Part shown: positions 22,874 through 30,337 of the stretch, in pieces
Layout: every line of letters starts with the position of its first letter
Numbering within the stretch: the first letter of the stretch is position 1
NCBI GenBank assembly: GCA_964444825.1
Contig: CAYUIS010000021.1
Span: forward strand, 1-47,465
Source: CAYUIS01 sp964444825
GTDB lineage: Bacteria > Chloroflexota > Anaerolineae > B4-G1
Direction: 5' to 3'
Length of the DNA stretch: 47,465 bases
Made by a program: the position numbers and the translations under genes
Notes under the pieces: model-generated
What the model saw: only the letters and a program-made list of their open reading frames with translations
Databases searched by the model: none
Told to the model about the DNA's origin: nothing

Positions 22874-24244
22874 ATGAAAAGGCAGTTCGATTTCCTGCTG
22901 ACTAACGGCACTGTTGTCACAGGAGAGGGCATAAGACACGCCGACGTGGGTGTGAAAGGTGAGGTCATCGCTGCGGTGGAACCAAACCTGCCCGGAGGGA
23001 CCGCCCACGAAGTGATCGACGTCACCGGCAGGTTCATCTTTCCTGGCGTGATCGACGCCCACGTTCACCCGGTCTACCTCGACAGCGTGGAGGATTGCTC
23101 GCGCATCGCCGCTTACGGTGGCACCACCACGCTGCTACACTTTGCCTACGCTCGGACTGGCGACAGCCTGCTCCAGAAAGTGGAAGAGATGCTGGAGGAC
23201 GGCCTGGCCCATTCGCTGCTCGACTTTGGGCTGCACGGAGGCATGTTCGAGGCTCCCAAGCAGGTGCCAGAGATCCCCCAAGTGATGGCATTGGGCGTGC
23301 GCACTTTCAAATTCTTCTTGACCTACCTAAAGCAAGGCTGGTACACGGATGACTACCAACTGATCAAGGGTATGGACATCCTGGCGGAGCACGGCGGGAT
23401 GGCGATGGTCCACGCCGAGAACGGCGGCGCGATCGACTACCTGGAGGACAAGTACCTTAAAGGCCCGCAGGCATCTGCCAGCCTTTTCAATACTTCTCGC
23501 CCGGCCGTATTGGAGGAAGAGGCAGTTTTTCGCGCCATCTGTATGGCCGAGATCACGGGCTGTCCGCTGTACATACCCCACGTCACGGCCGCCCGATCGC
23601 TGCGACCAATCCGACGCGCTCAGGCCGAGGGGCTGCCCGTCTTTGCCGAGACGTGCCCCCAGTATCTCACGTTGACGCAGGACATCATCGAGGAACGCGG
23701 CGCGCTGGCCAAGATCGGCCCGCCGATCCGCACCGCCGACGATAGGGCGGCGCTGTGGGAAGCATTAGCCGACGGAACGCTCCACACAGTAGCCTCGGAC
23801 CACGCCCCCAAGAAGAAGGACGTCCAGGGTGACTTTTTGGAACAATCCTTCGGATCACCTCAGATCGAGACAGTGCTGCCGCTGACCTATGACGGTGGCG
23901 TCAACCGGGGACGGATCAGTGCCGTACGGATGGTGCAGGTGCTATGCGAGAACCCTGCCCGCATCTTTGGCCTGTACCCCAAGAAGGGTACGATCGCCGT
24001 CGGCTCCGACGCAGACCTGGTGGTTTTTGACCCGACCCGGGAGTTCACCATCCAGGCCGACAACCAGCATACCCACGCGGGGTATACCCTTTACGAAGGA
24101 CACACGGTGCTGGGCTGGCCAGAGATGTCCTTCCAGCGCGGACGCCGGGTCTTGTGGCAGGGTGACATCGTGGCCGAGCCAGGCCAAGGGCAGTTCCTGC
24201 CCACGCTCGAATCATCGACAGTGCCGCTGGGCTCGCGCCGGTAA
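22874..24244 (+). CDS. Cyclic amidohydrolase, hydantoinase/dihydropyrimidinase-like
   Basis: 456 aa binuclear-metal enzyme that opens cyclic amide rings. Metal ligands are visible: HVH (H63, H65), the carbamylated lysine position K146 in TFKFFLTY, H180 (MVHAENG), H236 (IPHVTAA) and D309 (VASDHAP). The lysine context and the GWYTDD loop fit D-hydantoinase/dihydropyrimidinase better than allantoinase or dihydroorotase, but substrate choice is an inference. GAAAGGAG precedes the ATG at 22874. No pyrimidine-catabolism neighbours are present; the next locus is a broken indolepyruvate oxidoreductase gene. Confidence 0.88.
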   Translation: MKRQFDFLLTNGTVVTGEGIRHADVGVKGEVIAAVEPNLPGGTAHEVIDVTGRFIFPGVIDAHVHPVYLDSVEDCSRIAAYGGTTTLLHFAYARTGDSLLQKVEEMLEDGLAHSLLDFGLHGGMFEAPKQVPEIPQVMALGVRTFKFFLTYLKQGWYTDDYQLIKGMDILAEHGGMAMVHAENGGAIDYLEDKYLKGPQASASLFNTSRPAVLEEEAVFRAICMAEITGCPLYIPHVTAARSLRPIRRAQAEGLPVFAETCPQYLTLTQDIIEERGALAKIGPPIRTADDRAALWEALADGTLHTVASDHAPKKKDVQGDFLEQSFGSPQIETVLPLTYDGGVNRGRISAVRMVQVLCENPARIFGLYPKKGTIAVGSDADLVVFDPTREFTIQADNQHTHAGYTLYEGHTVLGWPEMSFQRGRRVLWQGDIVAEPGQGQFLPTLESSTVPLGSRR

Positions 24245-24275
24245 GACACGCATATACCCAGGATGGAGGTCTAGA

Positions 24276-24476
24276 TTGGAAACGAGGCTGGTAACCGGCA
24301 ACGAGGCCCTGGCGCTGGGCGCGTTGCGCGCCGGAGTCAAGGTAGTGACTGGCTACCCGCGTACGCCGTCTTCTGGAGCCCTGGACAATTTGCTGACCAT
24401 AGACGTCGGGAATGGCAGACACGTGGAGTGGCGCATCAGGGAAACTCACACAACCCAGACCTACAACGGTGTCTAG
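24276..24476 (+). pseudogene. Truncated IorA (indolepyruvate:ferredoxin oxidoreductase alpha) remnant
   Basis: A good SD (GGATGGAGG) and a TTG start lead into 66 codons reading TGNEALALGALRAGVKVVTGYP, then TPSSGAL and HVEW. This is the N-terminus of IorA-type 2-oxoacid:acceptor oxidoreductases, which are about 600 aa. Homology stops where a W-S-x-N-E-K-V-A motif is expected (here WRIRETHT), and a TAG follows 12 codons later. The conserved GYPGTPSS has become GYPRTPSS. The remaining gene body is absent, so this is a deletion remnant. The start signals are intact, so a short peptide might still be made. The end overlaps the convergent membrane-protein gene by four bases. Confidence 0.8.
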
Positions 24477-25165
24477 GAGGATGATTGAGCATTTCCAGGC
24501 TGCTCCGTGCCAGCAACTGCGCATGCAGAGGACAGCAAGAGCAGCCCAAACCCGACCATACAGGTGACCAAGCCCCAGCCCACCCCCAAATGAACGCCAT
24601 ACAGTGCATCAGTCAGGGGACAGAGTAGCGCGTACTGCCACCCCGCCAGCGCACCACCGGCGAAGGCCAGGAGTAGGATCAGAACGTCTCGAACACGTCG
24701 AGGTAGCTGCCGTGCCAATGGGGTCGACAGCGAGAGCACCGATCCCACGAGCAAGAGCACCAGGTGCCCCATATACTGAGGATCAAGGGTGAGAGGGGAG
24801 CGTGTGGAGAGCGCGTGACGCACACCTTCGATCACAGGATAGGGTAGGATTGCGGCAAGCAGCACAGCGACGGCCAACAGAGGCACAATCAACCACACCA
24901 CACGCATGGTGGATTGACTGGCAAAGATCCCCAGCAGGATAAAAGCCACCACCAATGGGATGTAGAAAAGTGACCTATAGATCGCTACCACCCCACCCTG
25001 GACCTGCGGGAAGAATTTGGCAAACTCTGCCAACTCGAAGCCGGTCACGCTCAGAGCGGCTGTCTTGTGAGGGAACCAGGGACCAAAGTAGCCTACGAAA
25101 ACGAGAACGAGGCCCAATAGACGAAGCCGACGATCTGCAACCCGCAATCCGAGATCAGCAATCAC
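24473..25165 (-). CDS. Hypothetical polytopic membrane protein
   Basis: 230 aa with about six hydrophobic segments: LLGLVLVFVGYFGPW, IPLVVAFILLGIF, VVWLIVPLLAVAVLLAAIL, MGHLVLLLVGSVL, VLILLLAFAGGALAG and VTCMVGFGLLLLSS. I do not recognise a family. The GTG start at 25165 lies three bases after the preceding gene's stop. The first dozen codons come from a GATTGC/GGATTGCGGGTTGC tract like the one before batD, so the true start may be a few codons later. It is the last gene of the long minus-strand cluster and runs into the IorA remnant. Confidence 0.6.
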   Translation of the reverse strand: MIADLGLRVADRRLRLLGLVLVFVGYFGPWFPHKTAALSVTGFELAEFAKFFPQVQGGVVAIYRSLFYIPLVVAFILLGIFASQSTMRVVWLIVPLLAVAVLLAAILPYPVIEGVRHALSTRSPLTLDPQYMGHLVLLLVGSVLSLSTPLARQLPRRVRDVLILLLAFAGGALAGWQYALLCPLTDALYGVHLGVGWGLVTCMVGFGLLLLSSACAVAGTEQPGNAQSSS

Positions 25166-25168
25166 AAT

Positions 25169-25528
25169 TCAGTCGTTCCAGTCGGGCCGCAGCTCAGAGA
25201 TGTATCTAAAAATCTCAGGCTCCTCCTCAAAGACGTCCACCTTGCCCCAAGGTAGTTCCGCGAACAGGGGAGCGAGGGGCGCACTAGCCGGTGGTCTGAC
25301 CTTTGTCGGTACAGCAGCAGGCGCAGACCGCATTGGTCGCCGCTTGCGAATGCGCTCCCGCAAGACACGCCCATCTCTCGAAACGAAACCGGCATAGACG
25401 CCATCGCGGGTATACACCTCTTGGTCATCGAGCCAGCCGATCAAGTCCCCGGTTGTATCGTACAGACAACGAACCCCTTCATCAAGTAAGGCAACCCAGT
25501 CCCCGGCCGTTGAGTAGATATACCTCAT
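25169..25528 (-). CDS. 4-fold beta-flower-like protein
   Basis: 119 aa. The first 60 residues hold four short aromatic-glycine repeats (IYSTAGDWVALL, LYDTTGDLIGWL, VYTRDGVYAGFV, RDGRVLRE), followed by an A/P-rich linker and an acidic tail. This matches my memory of the bacterial 4-fold beta-flower domain family, whose function is unknown. No signal peptide or membrane segment. ATG 25528 has an AAAGGCGA upstream. It sits between a glycosyltransferase and the membrane protein, possibly in the same transcript, 47 nt after the glycosyltransferase stop. Confidence 0.6.
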   Translation of the reverse strand: MRYIYSTAGDWVALLDEGVRCLYDTTGDLIGWLDDQEVYTRDGVYAGFVSRDGRVLRERIRKRRPMRSAPAAVPTKVRPPASAPLAPLFAELPWGKVDVFEEEPEIFRYISELRPDWND

Positions 25529-25575
25529 AATGCCATTCGCCTTTCAGCAATTATCAAGAAACCCCTACCATTTTA

Positions 25576-26745
25576 TCACGCATTTGCAAGTCCGTCGAGT
25601 GTATCCAAGAGCTGGCGAGCGGCTTTTTTCCACGTGAACCGAGCCGCCTGGGAACGCCCTCGCGCGATCATGTCCCGCTGCAGGCCGACGTCCTGCAGCA
25701 CACGCGCCATTGCCTCAGCTATACTACCAGTATCGAGCGGATCCACCAACAGCGCCGCGTCACCGGCGACCTCTGGCAGCGAAGAAACATTCGAGCAGAC
25801 GACAGGCGTGCCACACGCCATTGCCTCCAGCACCGGGAGTCCAAAGCCTTCGTACAACGAGGGAAAGGCAAAGAGCGCGGCGTTGCGGTACAGTGCCGGC
25901 AGATCTGCTTCGTCCACAAAGCCCAGGATACGCACACGGTCCCCGTGCCTCTCGGCCTCGGCAAAGATATCCTCATACAGCCAACCACGGCCGCCAGCCA
26001 GGACAAGTTGTCTGTCCGCAAAGTTGTGGGTCTGCAACTGAGCGAACGCCTGTATCAAGCGAACATAGTTTTTGCGCGGCTGGATGGTGCCAACGCTGAG
26101 GACATAGGACCCGGCAGTCAGACCATACCGGGCGCGGAGGCGTTCGCTCTCCTCCGGTTCCTTCCCTTCACTGAAACGGGGATCCACGCCACTGTAGAGT
26201 ACTTGCACCTTTCCCGCCGGTGTTCCCAGGTGAGCGATCAGATCCGAGCGCGTGGCCTCCGAATCTGCCAACACCCAGTCCGCGCGGACCACTGAGCGCG
26301 ACACTGACTGCTCCAGATAGCGCACTAGCTTGGGGACAAAGTGCTCGGGATGGTGCAGATAGGATAGATCGTGCACTGTCAGCAGCGTTCGAGTGGTACG
26401 TCGTGTAGGTGGTAGAACAAAATCGGGGGAGTAGAACACATCCAGAGGGCCAGTGAACGCCTCGACCGGTACAGGCAAGCGCAACCGGTGCCACAGTCGA
26501 GCCATCCAATCGTCACTGAGGGGGAGGGTACGGAAACGAACATCGGAACATCGCCCTCTGCTTCTCACTGACCGCAGCTTCTCGGACTCGCGCTTCCACC
26601 GGTCATCATCCAGCCCACCGGTGGCGGCAAAGATAATGTATTCGTGATTGCTCTCCAACGCGATCAACGCCGTGATCAGCTCGCGGGCGTAACGGCCGAT
26701 ACCGGCGTGCTGTCGCGCTGCAGCGGTATAGTCTATGCCAATCAA
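25576..26745 (-). CDS. Glycosyltransferase, GT4 family (GT-B fold)
   Basis: 389 aa from a TTG at 26745. The N-terminal domain begins LLIGIDYTAAARQHAGIGRYAREL, and the C-terminal donor domain contains SVGTIQPRKNY and the GT4 signature FPSLYEGFGLPVLEAMACGTPVV with the E-x7-E motif. It should transfer a sugar from a nucleotide donor (possibly a GDP sugar from this operon) at the cytoplasmic membrane face. A longer frame to 26802 exists, but TTG 26745 is better: AAAGGAG lies ten bases before it, and the upstream DNA encodes the end of a separate small frame whose stop is 4 nt away. Confidence 0.88.
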   Translation of the reverse strand: MIGIDYTAAARQHAGIGRYARELITALIALESNHEYIIFAATGGLDDDRWKRESEKLRSVRSRGRCSDVRFRTLPLSDDWMARLWHRLRLPVPVEAFTGPLDVFYSPDFVLPPTRRTTRTLLTVHDLSYLHHPEHFVPKLVRYLEQSVSRSVVRADWVLADSEATRSDLIAHLGTPAGKVQVLYSGVDPRFSEGKEPEESERLRARYGLTAGSYVLSVGTIQPRKNYVRLIQAFAQLQTHNFADRQLVLAGGRGWLYEDIFAEAERHGDRVRILGFVDEADLPALYRNAALFAFPSLYEGFGLPVLEAMACGTPVVCSNVSSLPEVAGDAALLVDPLDTGSIAEAMARVLQDVGLQRDMIARGRSQAARFTWKKAARQLLDTLDGLANA

Positions 26746-26749
26746 CAGC

Positions 26750-26899
26750 TCAGAACTCCTTTGTTGGCCGTCGGAACCAGAGAAGATAGATGGCCGCCCC
26801 AATCATCACCAGCACGGCCCCTGTCAGGAGGAAAACCCAAGGCTGCCGCGAGCTTGTCCCCACCTCGAACACAACCGCATCCCCCACTTGAGACCCCAA
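26750..26899 (-). CDS. Candidate small single-pass membrane protein (49 codons)
   Basis: Between two glycosyl-transfer genes lies a frame ending in VGDAVVFEVGTSS, then PWVFLLTGAVLVMIGAAIYLLW, then FRRPTKEF and TGA at 26750. It has one strong membrane helix with a positive-inside end. The DNA for its last codons carries the AAAGGAG used by the next gene, whose TTG follows after 4 nt, which suggests real coupling. The start is uncertain: TTG 26899 is possible, and the frame stays open upstream into the end of the preceding gene, so it could instead be a frameshifted C-terminus of that gene. No family recognised. Confidence 0.45.
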   Translation of the reverse strand: MGSQVGDAVVFEVGTSSRQPWVFLLTGAVLVMIGAAIYLLWFRRPTKEF

Positions 26900-26901
26900 T
26901 G

Positions 26902-29178
26902 TTATGGTGCTACCCTGAGTGTGGTAAGCGTAATGTGCTTGGCCTGCATGCGCCCACCCTCCGGCGTCACCGGCAGATGTCCGATCTCCCCATCTTTGAG
27001 CGCGTACACGATGATCCGCACATCATACACGCCAGGATTGGCATCTGGGTAGATCTGCAGTGTATACGTGTCGGTGAGGCGCTGTCCTGGTTCCCAGGCA
27101 GCCGTGGGCGCAGCGCCGTCCAATGGCCAGCCGTCGTGTTGGGCGGCCTTGCGCTGACCGGTATCCACCACCTGCGCCGAGATGTTGTAGTTGGTGTCCA
27201 TCCGTTGCAAGCAGTGCCAGTTTAGCGTCAACGTGAGCGTTTCCCCTGGTCGAACTACCCGCTGGTCAAGGTCATACCCCACCAAGGCCATCCGATCCCC
27301 AAAGTTGACAAAGATGGGGTTTGGGACCTTTCCTGGAAGAGCATCGATCGACACCGGACCAAAACGCACACTGTCCCCTGTTGCGCCCCCTCCCGCCTGC
27401 ACTGCTGGTAGCCGTACGCCAGTGACAGGATCATACAACCCTACCTGAATGATGGCCGTATCTGGCGTGTAAGCGGTGTGGGGCACCTCCAGGACATACC
27501 GATCCGCCCAGCGAACCCCCGGCTCCAGCCACATCGTGGAGAATCGTCCCAGACCCGGAAAGGTGTCCCGCTGCGCCACGACAAGTTCCCCCTCGCCCAG
27601 TAGATGCACAAAGACGGTATAGTCTTGATCGGTGGAGGCCAGCGCCTGCCAGTACAACGTCACCTCCACCTGTCCGCCAGGCTCCACCGACTGTGTCCCC
27701 AGATCGTAGCCCAACAGGCGCATCACCGTGGCTGATCGAAAATCCACAAAATCGACGCCGACCGGATGAGGTATAGCAACCACGCAGGCTTCGGTCAGAG
27801 GCTCCGGCAGCGCGTAGGCGGGCTTGATGGTCACAATGGGAGAGGCAACTGACAGCCCCAGCAAAAGCAACGCAAAGGCCGCCACCACCCAGGGTGCCCA
27901 ACGCCGAGGGAACCACCCCGCCAGCCCCAGAGCCATCAGAAGAGACCAGGTGGCGATCGCAGAGAAGACCAGCCTACCCTGAGAGGACCAGGTGTCACGC
28001 GCCCACGATAGAGCCCACGGCAGAAAAACGCCCAAGCCCCACAGGATAACGACGACCAGCGCCCAAGGTTCAACGATCAGCCGTTTCTCAGATGCAACGA
28101 TCGACCTGAGCAATAGAATGACCAGACCGAGCACAGCAACGAGGGCCACCGAATTGAGCACCGCGTAGACCCATCCAGACATCGGCACGTTGAGACCGCC
28201 AAAGTTGCCCCAATAGCCAGCCGTGAAACTATAGCGCTCCCGCCACAGTTGGGCTAGATCGGCTGGCACCTCCCGTGTGCCCAGGATCGCCTTAAAGACG
28301 GCGAGTCCCAGCAGATCACCATACAGTCGCAGATTGCGCACATACCACCATCCGCCGATGATAAGCAGAGGAAGCACGGTCGCCAGGCCACCCATAAAGA
28401 ACTCGGACCAGGAGCGGAGCCTGACGGCCCTCACCGTGACGACCAACGCCGTGAGCACCGCCAGCGCTGGCCACCCCAGCTTGGTCAGTGCTGCCAGACC
28501 TAGCACTCCCCCCAGCGCGAGGTAGCGTACCAAGGCCTGCCTGGTCGTCCACGACTGCTGTTTCAGCAGCCGGAGTTGCATAAGCAACGCCAGGTTCGAC
28601 AGCGGCACAGCCAGGTTGTCGTTGTTGACCGCACCCGAGATAAAGACATACATCGGTGTGAAGGCGTGGATGGCGGCCGTGCCCAAGGCCAGGGCAGGTT
28701 GCTCAGGCAACACCTCCCGCACGATGAGATAGGTCAGGTACACGGCGGCCGTCCCCATCAAGACAGACAATAAGCGAGCCACGTGAATCGCCAACACCGT
28801 CCCCTGCCATGGAAAGGACTCTAAACCTGGCCGATGGACCACCAGGTTGATGTTGCCATCGGGAGTGGCGATCCCGTTATCCACGTGGCGATTGAGATGA
28901 CGCACCGATTCCATGTCCGACGTATCGATCCAGAAGGTAGCGGCGGCGACCAGGCCGTAATAAAGGGGAGGCTGGCTCCCCTCCTGACGCCATGGCGTCT
29001 CGACACCGGGCGCCTGCACCGGCAAGGTCCAGTGATCGGCGACGTACTTGACCATAGGGTAGTGCCACAGCTCGTCCGACGCCTCAAAGGGCGGAACGAC
29101 GATGCTGTATCCAGCTCCCAGAAAAAGGAAAAGGAGCAGGATCAGGGCCAAGATCAACCGCTCAGTGCGATGCGTCAC
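26902..29178 (-). CDS. GT-C (PMT/GT39-like) membrane glycosyltransferase with C-terminal beta-sandwich
   Basis: 758 aa. The first extracytoplasmic loop has the acidic motif FEASDELWH, the expected catalytic position of polyprenyl-phosphate-sugar-dependent GT-C enzymes. About 11 membrane helices follow, with landmarks PPLYYGLVAAA, NNDNLAV and GGWWYVRNLRLY. The C-terminal 300 residues are two beta-sandwich modules (LLGYDLGTQSVEPGGQV, then ALVGYDLDQRVVRPG). The start is set at GTG 29178, which overlaps the upstream glycosyltransferase by 17 nt; an ATG at 29265 would overlap much more. It is a clear paralogue of the protein at 30322. Sugar and acceptor are unknown. Confidence 0.78.
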   Translation of the reverse strand: MTHRTERLILALILLLFLFLGAGYSIVVPPFEASDELWHYPMVKYVADHWTLPVQAPGVETPWRQEGSQPPLYYGLVAAATFWIDTSDMESVRHLNRHVDNGIATPDGNINLVVHRPGLESFPWQGTVLAIHVARLLSVLMGTAAVYLTYLIVREVLPEQPALALGTAAIHAFTPMYVFISGAVNNDNLAVPLSNLALLMQLRLLKQQSWTTRQALVRYLALGGVLGLAALTKLGWPALAVLTALVVTVRAVRLRSWSEFFMGGLATVLPLLIIGGWWYVRNLRLYGDLLGLAVFKAILGTREVPADLAQLWRERYSFTAGYWGNFGGLNVPMSGWVYAVLNSVALVAVLGLVILLLRSIVASEKRLIVEPWALVVVILWGLGVFLPWALSWARDTWSSQGRLVFSAIATWSLLMALGLAGWFPRRWAPWVVAAFALLLLGLSVASPIVTIKPAYALPEPLTEACVVAIPHPVGVDFVDFRSATVMRLLGYDLGTQSVEPGGQVEVTLYWQALASTDQDYTVFVHLLGEGELVVAQRDTFPGLGRFSTMWLEPGVRWADRYVLEVPHTAYTPDTAIIQVGLYDPVTGVRLPAVQAGGGATGDSVRFGPVSIDALPGKVPNPIFVNFGDRMALVGYDLDQRVVRPGETLTLTLNWHCLQRMDTNYNISAQVVDTGQRKAAQHDGWPLDGAAPTAAWEPGQRLTDTYTLQIYPDANPGVYDVRIIVYALKDGEIGHLPVTPEGGRMQAKHITLTTLRVAP

Positions 29179-30337
29179 GTTCCAACCCCCGAAACAGCGC
29201 CACCGTCTTCCGTGCGATCCGCTCCCACGTGAACTCTGCTGCCAGCGCTTTAGCACCCGCTTCAAGTCGCTCTTGCAGTATCAGGTCAGAAGCCAATGCC
29301 TTTACCGCCTCGGCCAGCCCCCAAGAATCCCGTGGCGCTACCAACATCATGTTCTCGCCGTCGCGCGCCTCCGGCAACGGCACCGCCGGATGGGTAGTCA
29401 CAATCGCCCGACCGTGGACCAGGCAGGCATGCAGCGTCCCACGCCGGAACGACACCCCATCACGGTATGGCATGACACATATGTCCGTGGCCAACAGCGC
29501 CGCAGACACCCCCTCTGGGCGGGAATAGCCCGTCCAGTGGACGCGCTCCCCCAGACCGAATTCAGAGATCAAGTGCTCTATACGATCTGCATATTTACGA
29601 TTGGTGGGGTCCGAGCTCCCTACTCGTCCGCCGATCATCAACAGATGGGCCGGGACCCCCCATTCTAGCAGATGAGCCAGCGCCTGAATCAATTCCTCAC
29701 CACCTTTGCTCTCATTCAGGAAGCCAAAGTACCCAAGCAAAAGATCGTTCGACGCCACCCCCCACCTGGCTCTCTCCACGTCCCGACCATATCCCGATGG
29801 TGGATCGACAGAGATGTTGCTTCCGATGGGAATTAGCTTTAGGCGTTCCGTGGACATCTCGGCCTCAAGCTGGAGATAATCCTCCCGGTTAGTGACGATA
29901 ACCCGGTCAGCCCGACGAGCCATAGTCCGCACGACCTGCCAGCGGAGCGGCCCTGCCTTGGGGAACAGATAGGGCACCTTCAGGTCATGGAACGTGACGA
30001 CCACCGGGGGCCTATCTGGCCTCTGACGACGCGGCACAAAGTTGATCGCTGGATGCATACCGTATGCGGCAGCCTGGTACTGTACATTGAGCACGTCCAG
30101 CCCAAGCTCTCGGGCCAGCGTCAGTACCTGGCGCCAGCATCTCCATCCCCACCCCTCAATTGCCCGATGCACCCACAATTCAGAGTCTTGGGCTGGGGAC
30201 TCTGAGCCTTTGCCCTGCCCCGTCATCACGTGGACCGTGTGTCCCAGGGCCACCATCGTTCGCGCCAGCTCCTGAGAAAAGTCGCCCACGCCACCCTGCA
30301 TCGGGTGGTACTCCCCGGTGATCAATCCGATCTGCAC
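29162..30337 (-). CDS. Glycosyltransferase, GT4 family
   Basis: 391 aa starting from GTG 30337, with GGAGAGGGC upstream. The N-terminal acceptor domain opens QIGLITGEYHPMQGGVGDFSQEL, a typical GT4 start with the glycine-rich loop. The C-terminal half has GYFGFLNESKGGEEL for donor binding and an MPYRDGVSFRRGTL stretch at the usual E-x7-E position. It overlaps both neighbours (16 nt with the upstream GT-C gene, 17 nt with the downstream one), so it belongs to a tightly coupled operon. Together with the GT-C gene before it, it repeats the GT-C/GT4 order seen just downstream. Confidence 0.87.
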   Translation of the reverse strand: MQIGLITGEYHPMQGGVGDFSQELARTMVALGHTVHVMTGQGKGSESPAQDSELWVHRAIEGWGWRCWRQVLTLARELGLDVLNVQYQAAAYGMHPAINFVPRRQRPDRPPVVVTFHDLKVPYLFPKAGPLRWQVVRTMARRADRVIVTNREDYLQLEAEMSTERLKLIPIGSNISVDPPSGYGRDVERARWGVASNDLLLGYFGFLNESKGGEELIQALAHLLEWGVPAHLLMIGGRVGSSDPTNRKYADRIEHLISEFGLGERVHWTGYSRPEGVSAALLATDICVMPYRDGVSFRRGTLHACLVHGRAIVTTHPAVPLPEARDGENMMLVAPRDSWGLAEAVKALASDLILQERLEAGAKALAAEFTWERIARKTVALFRGLERDASH

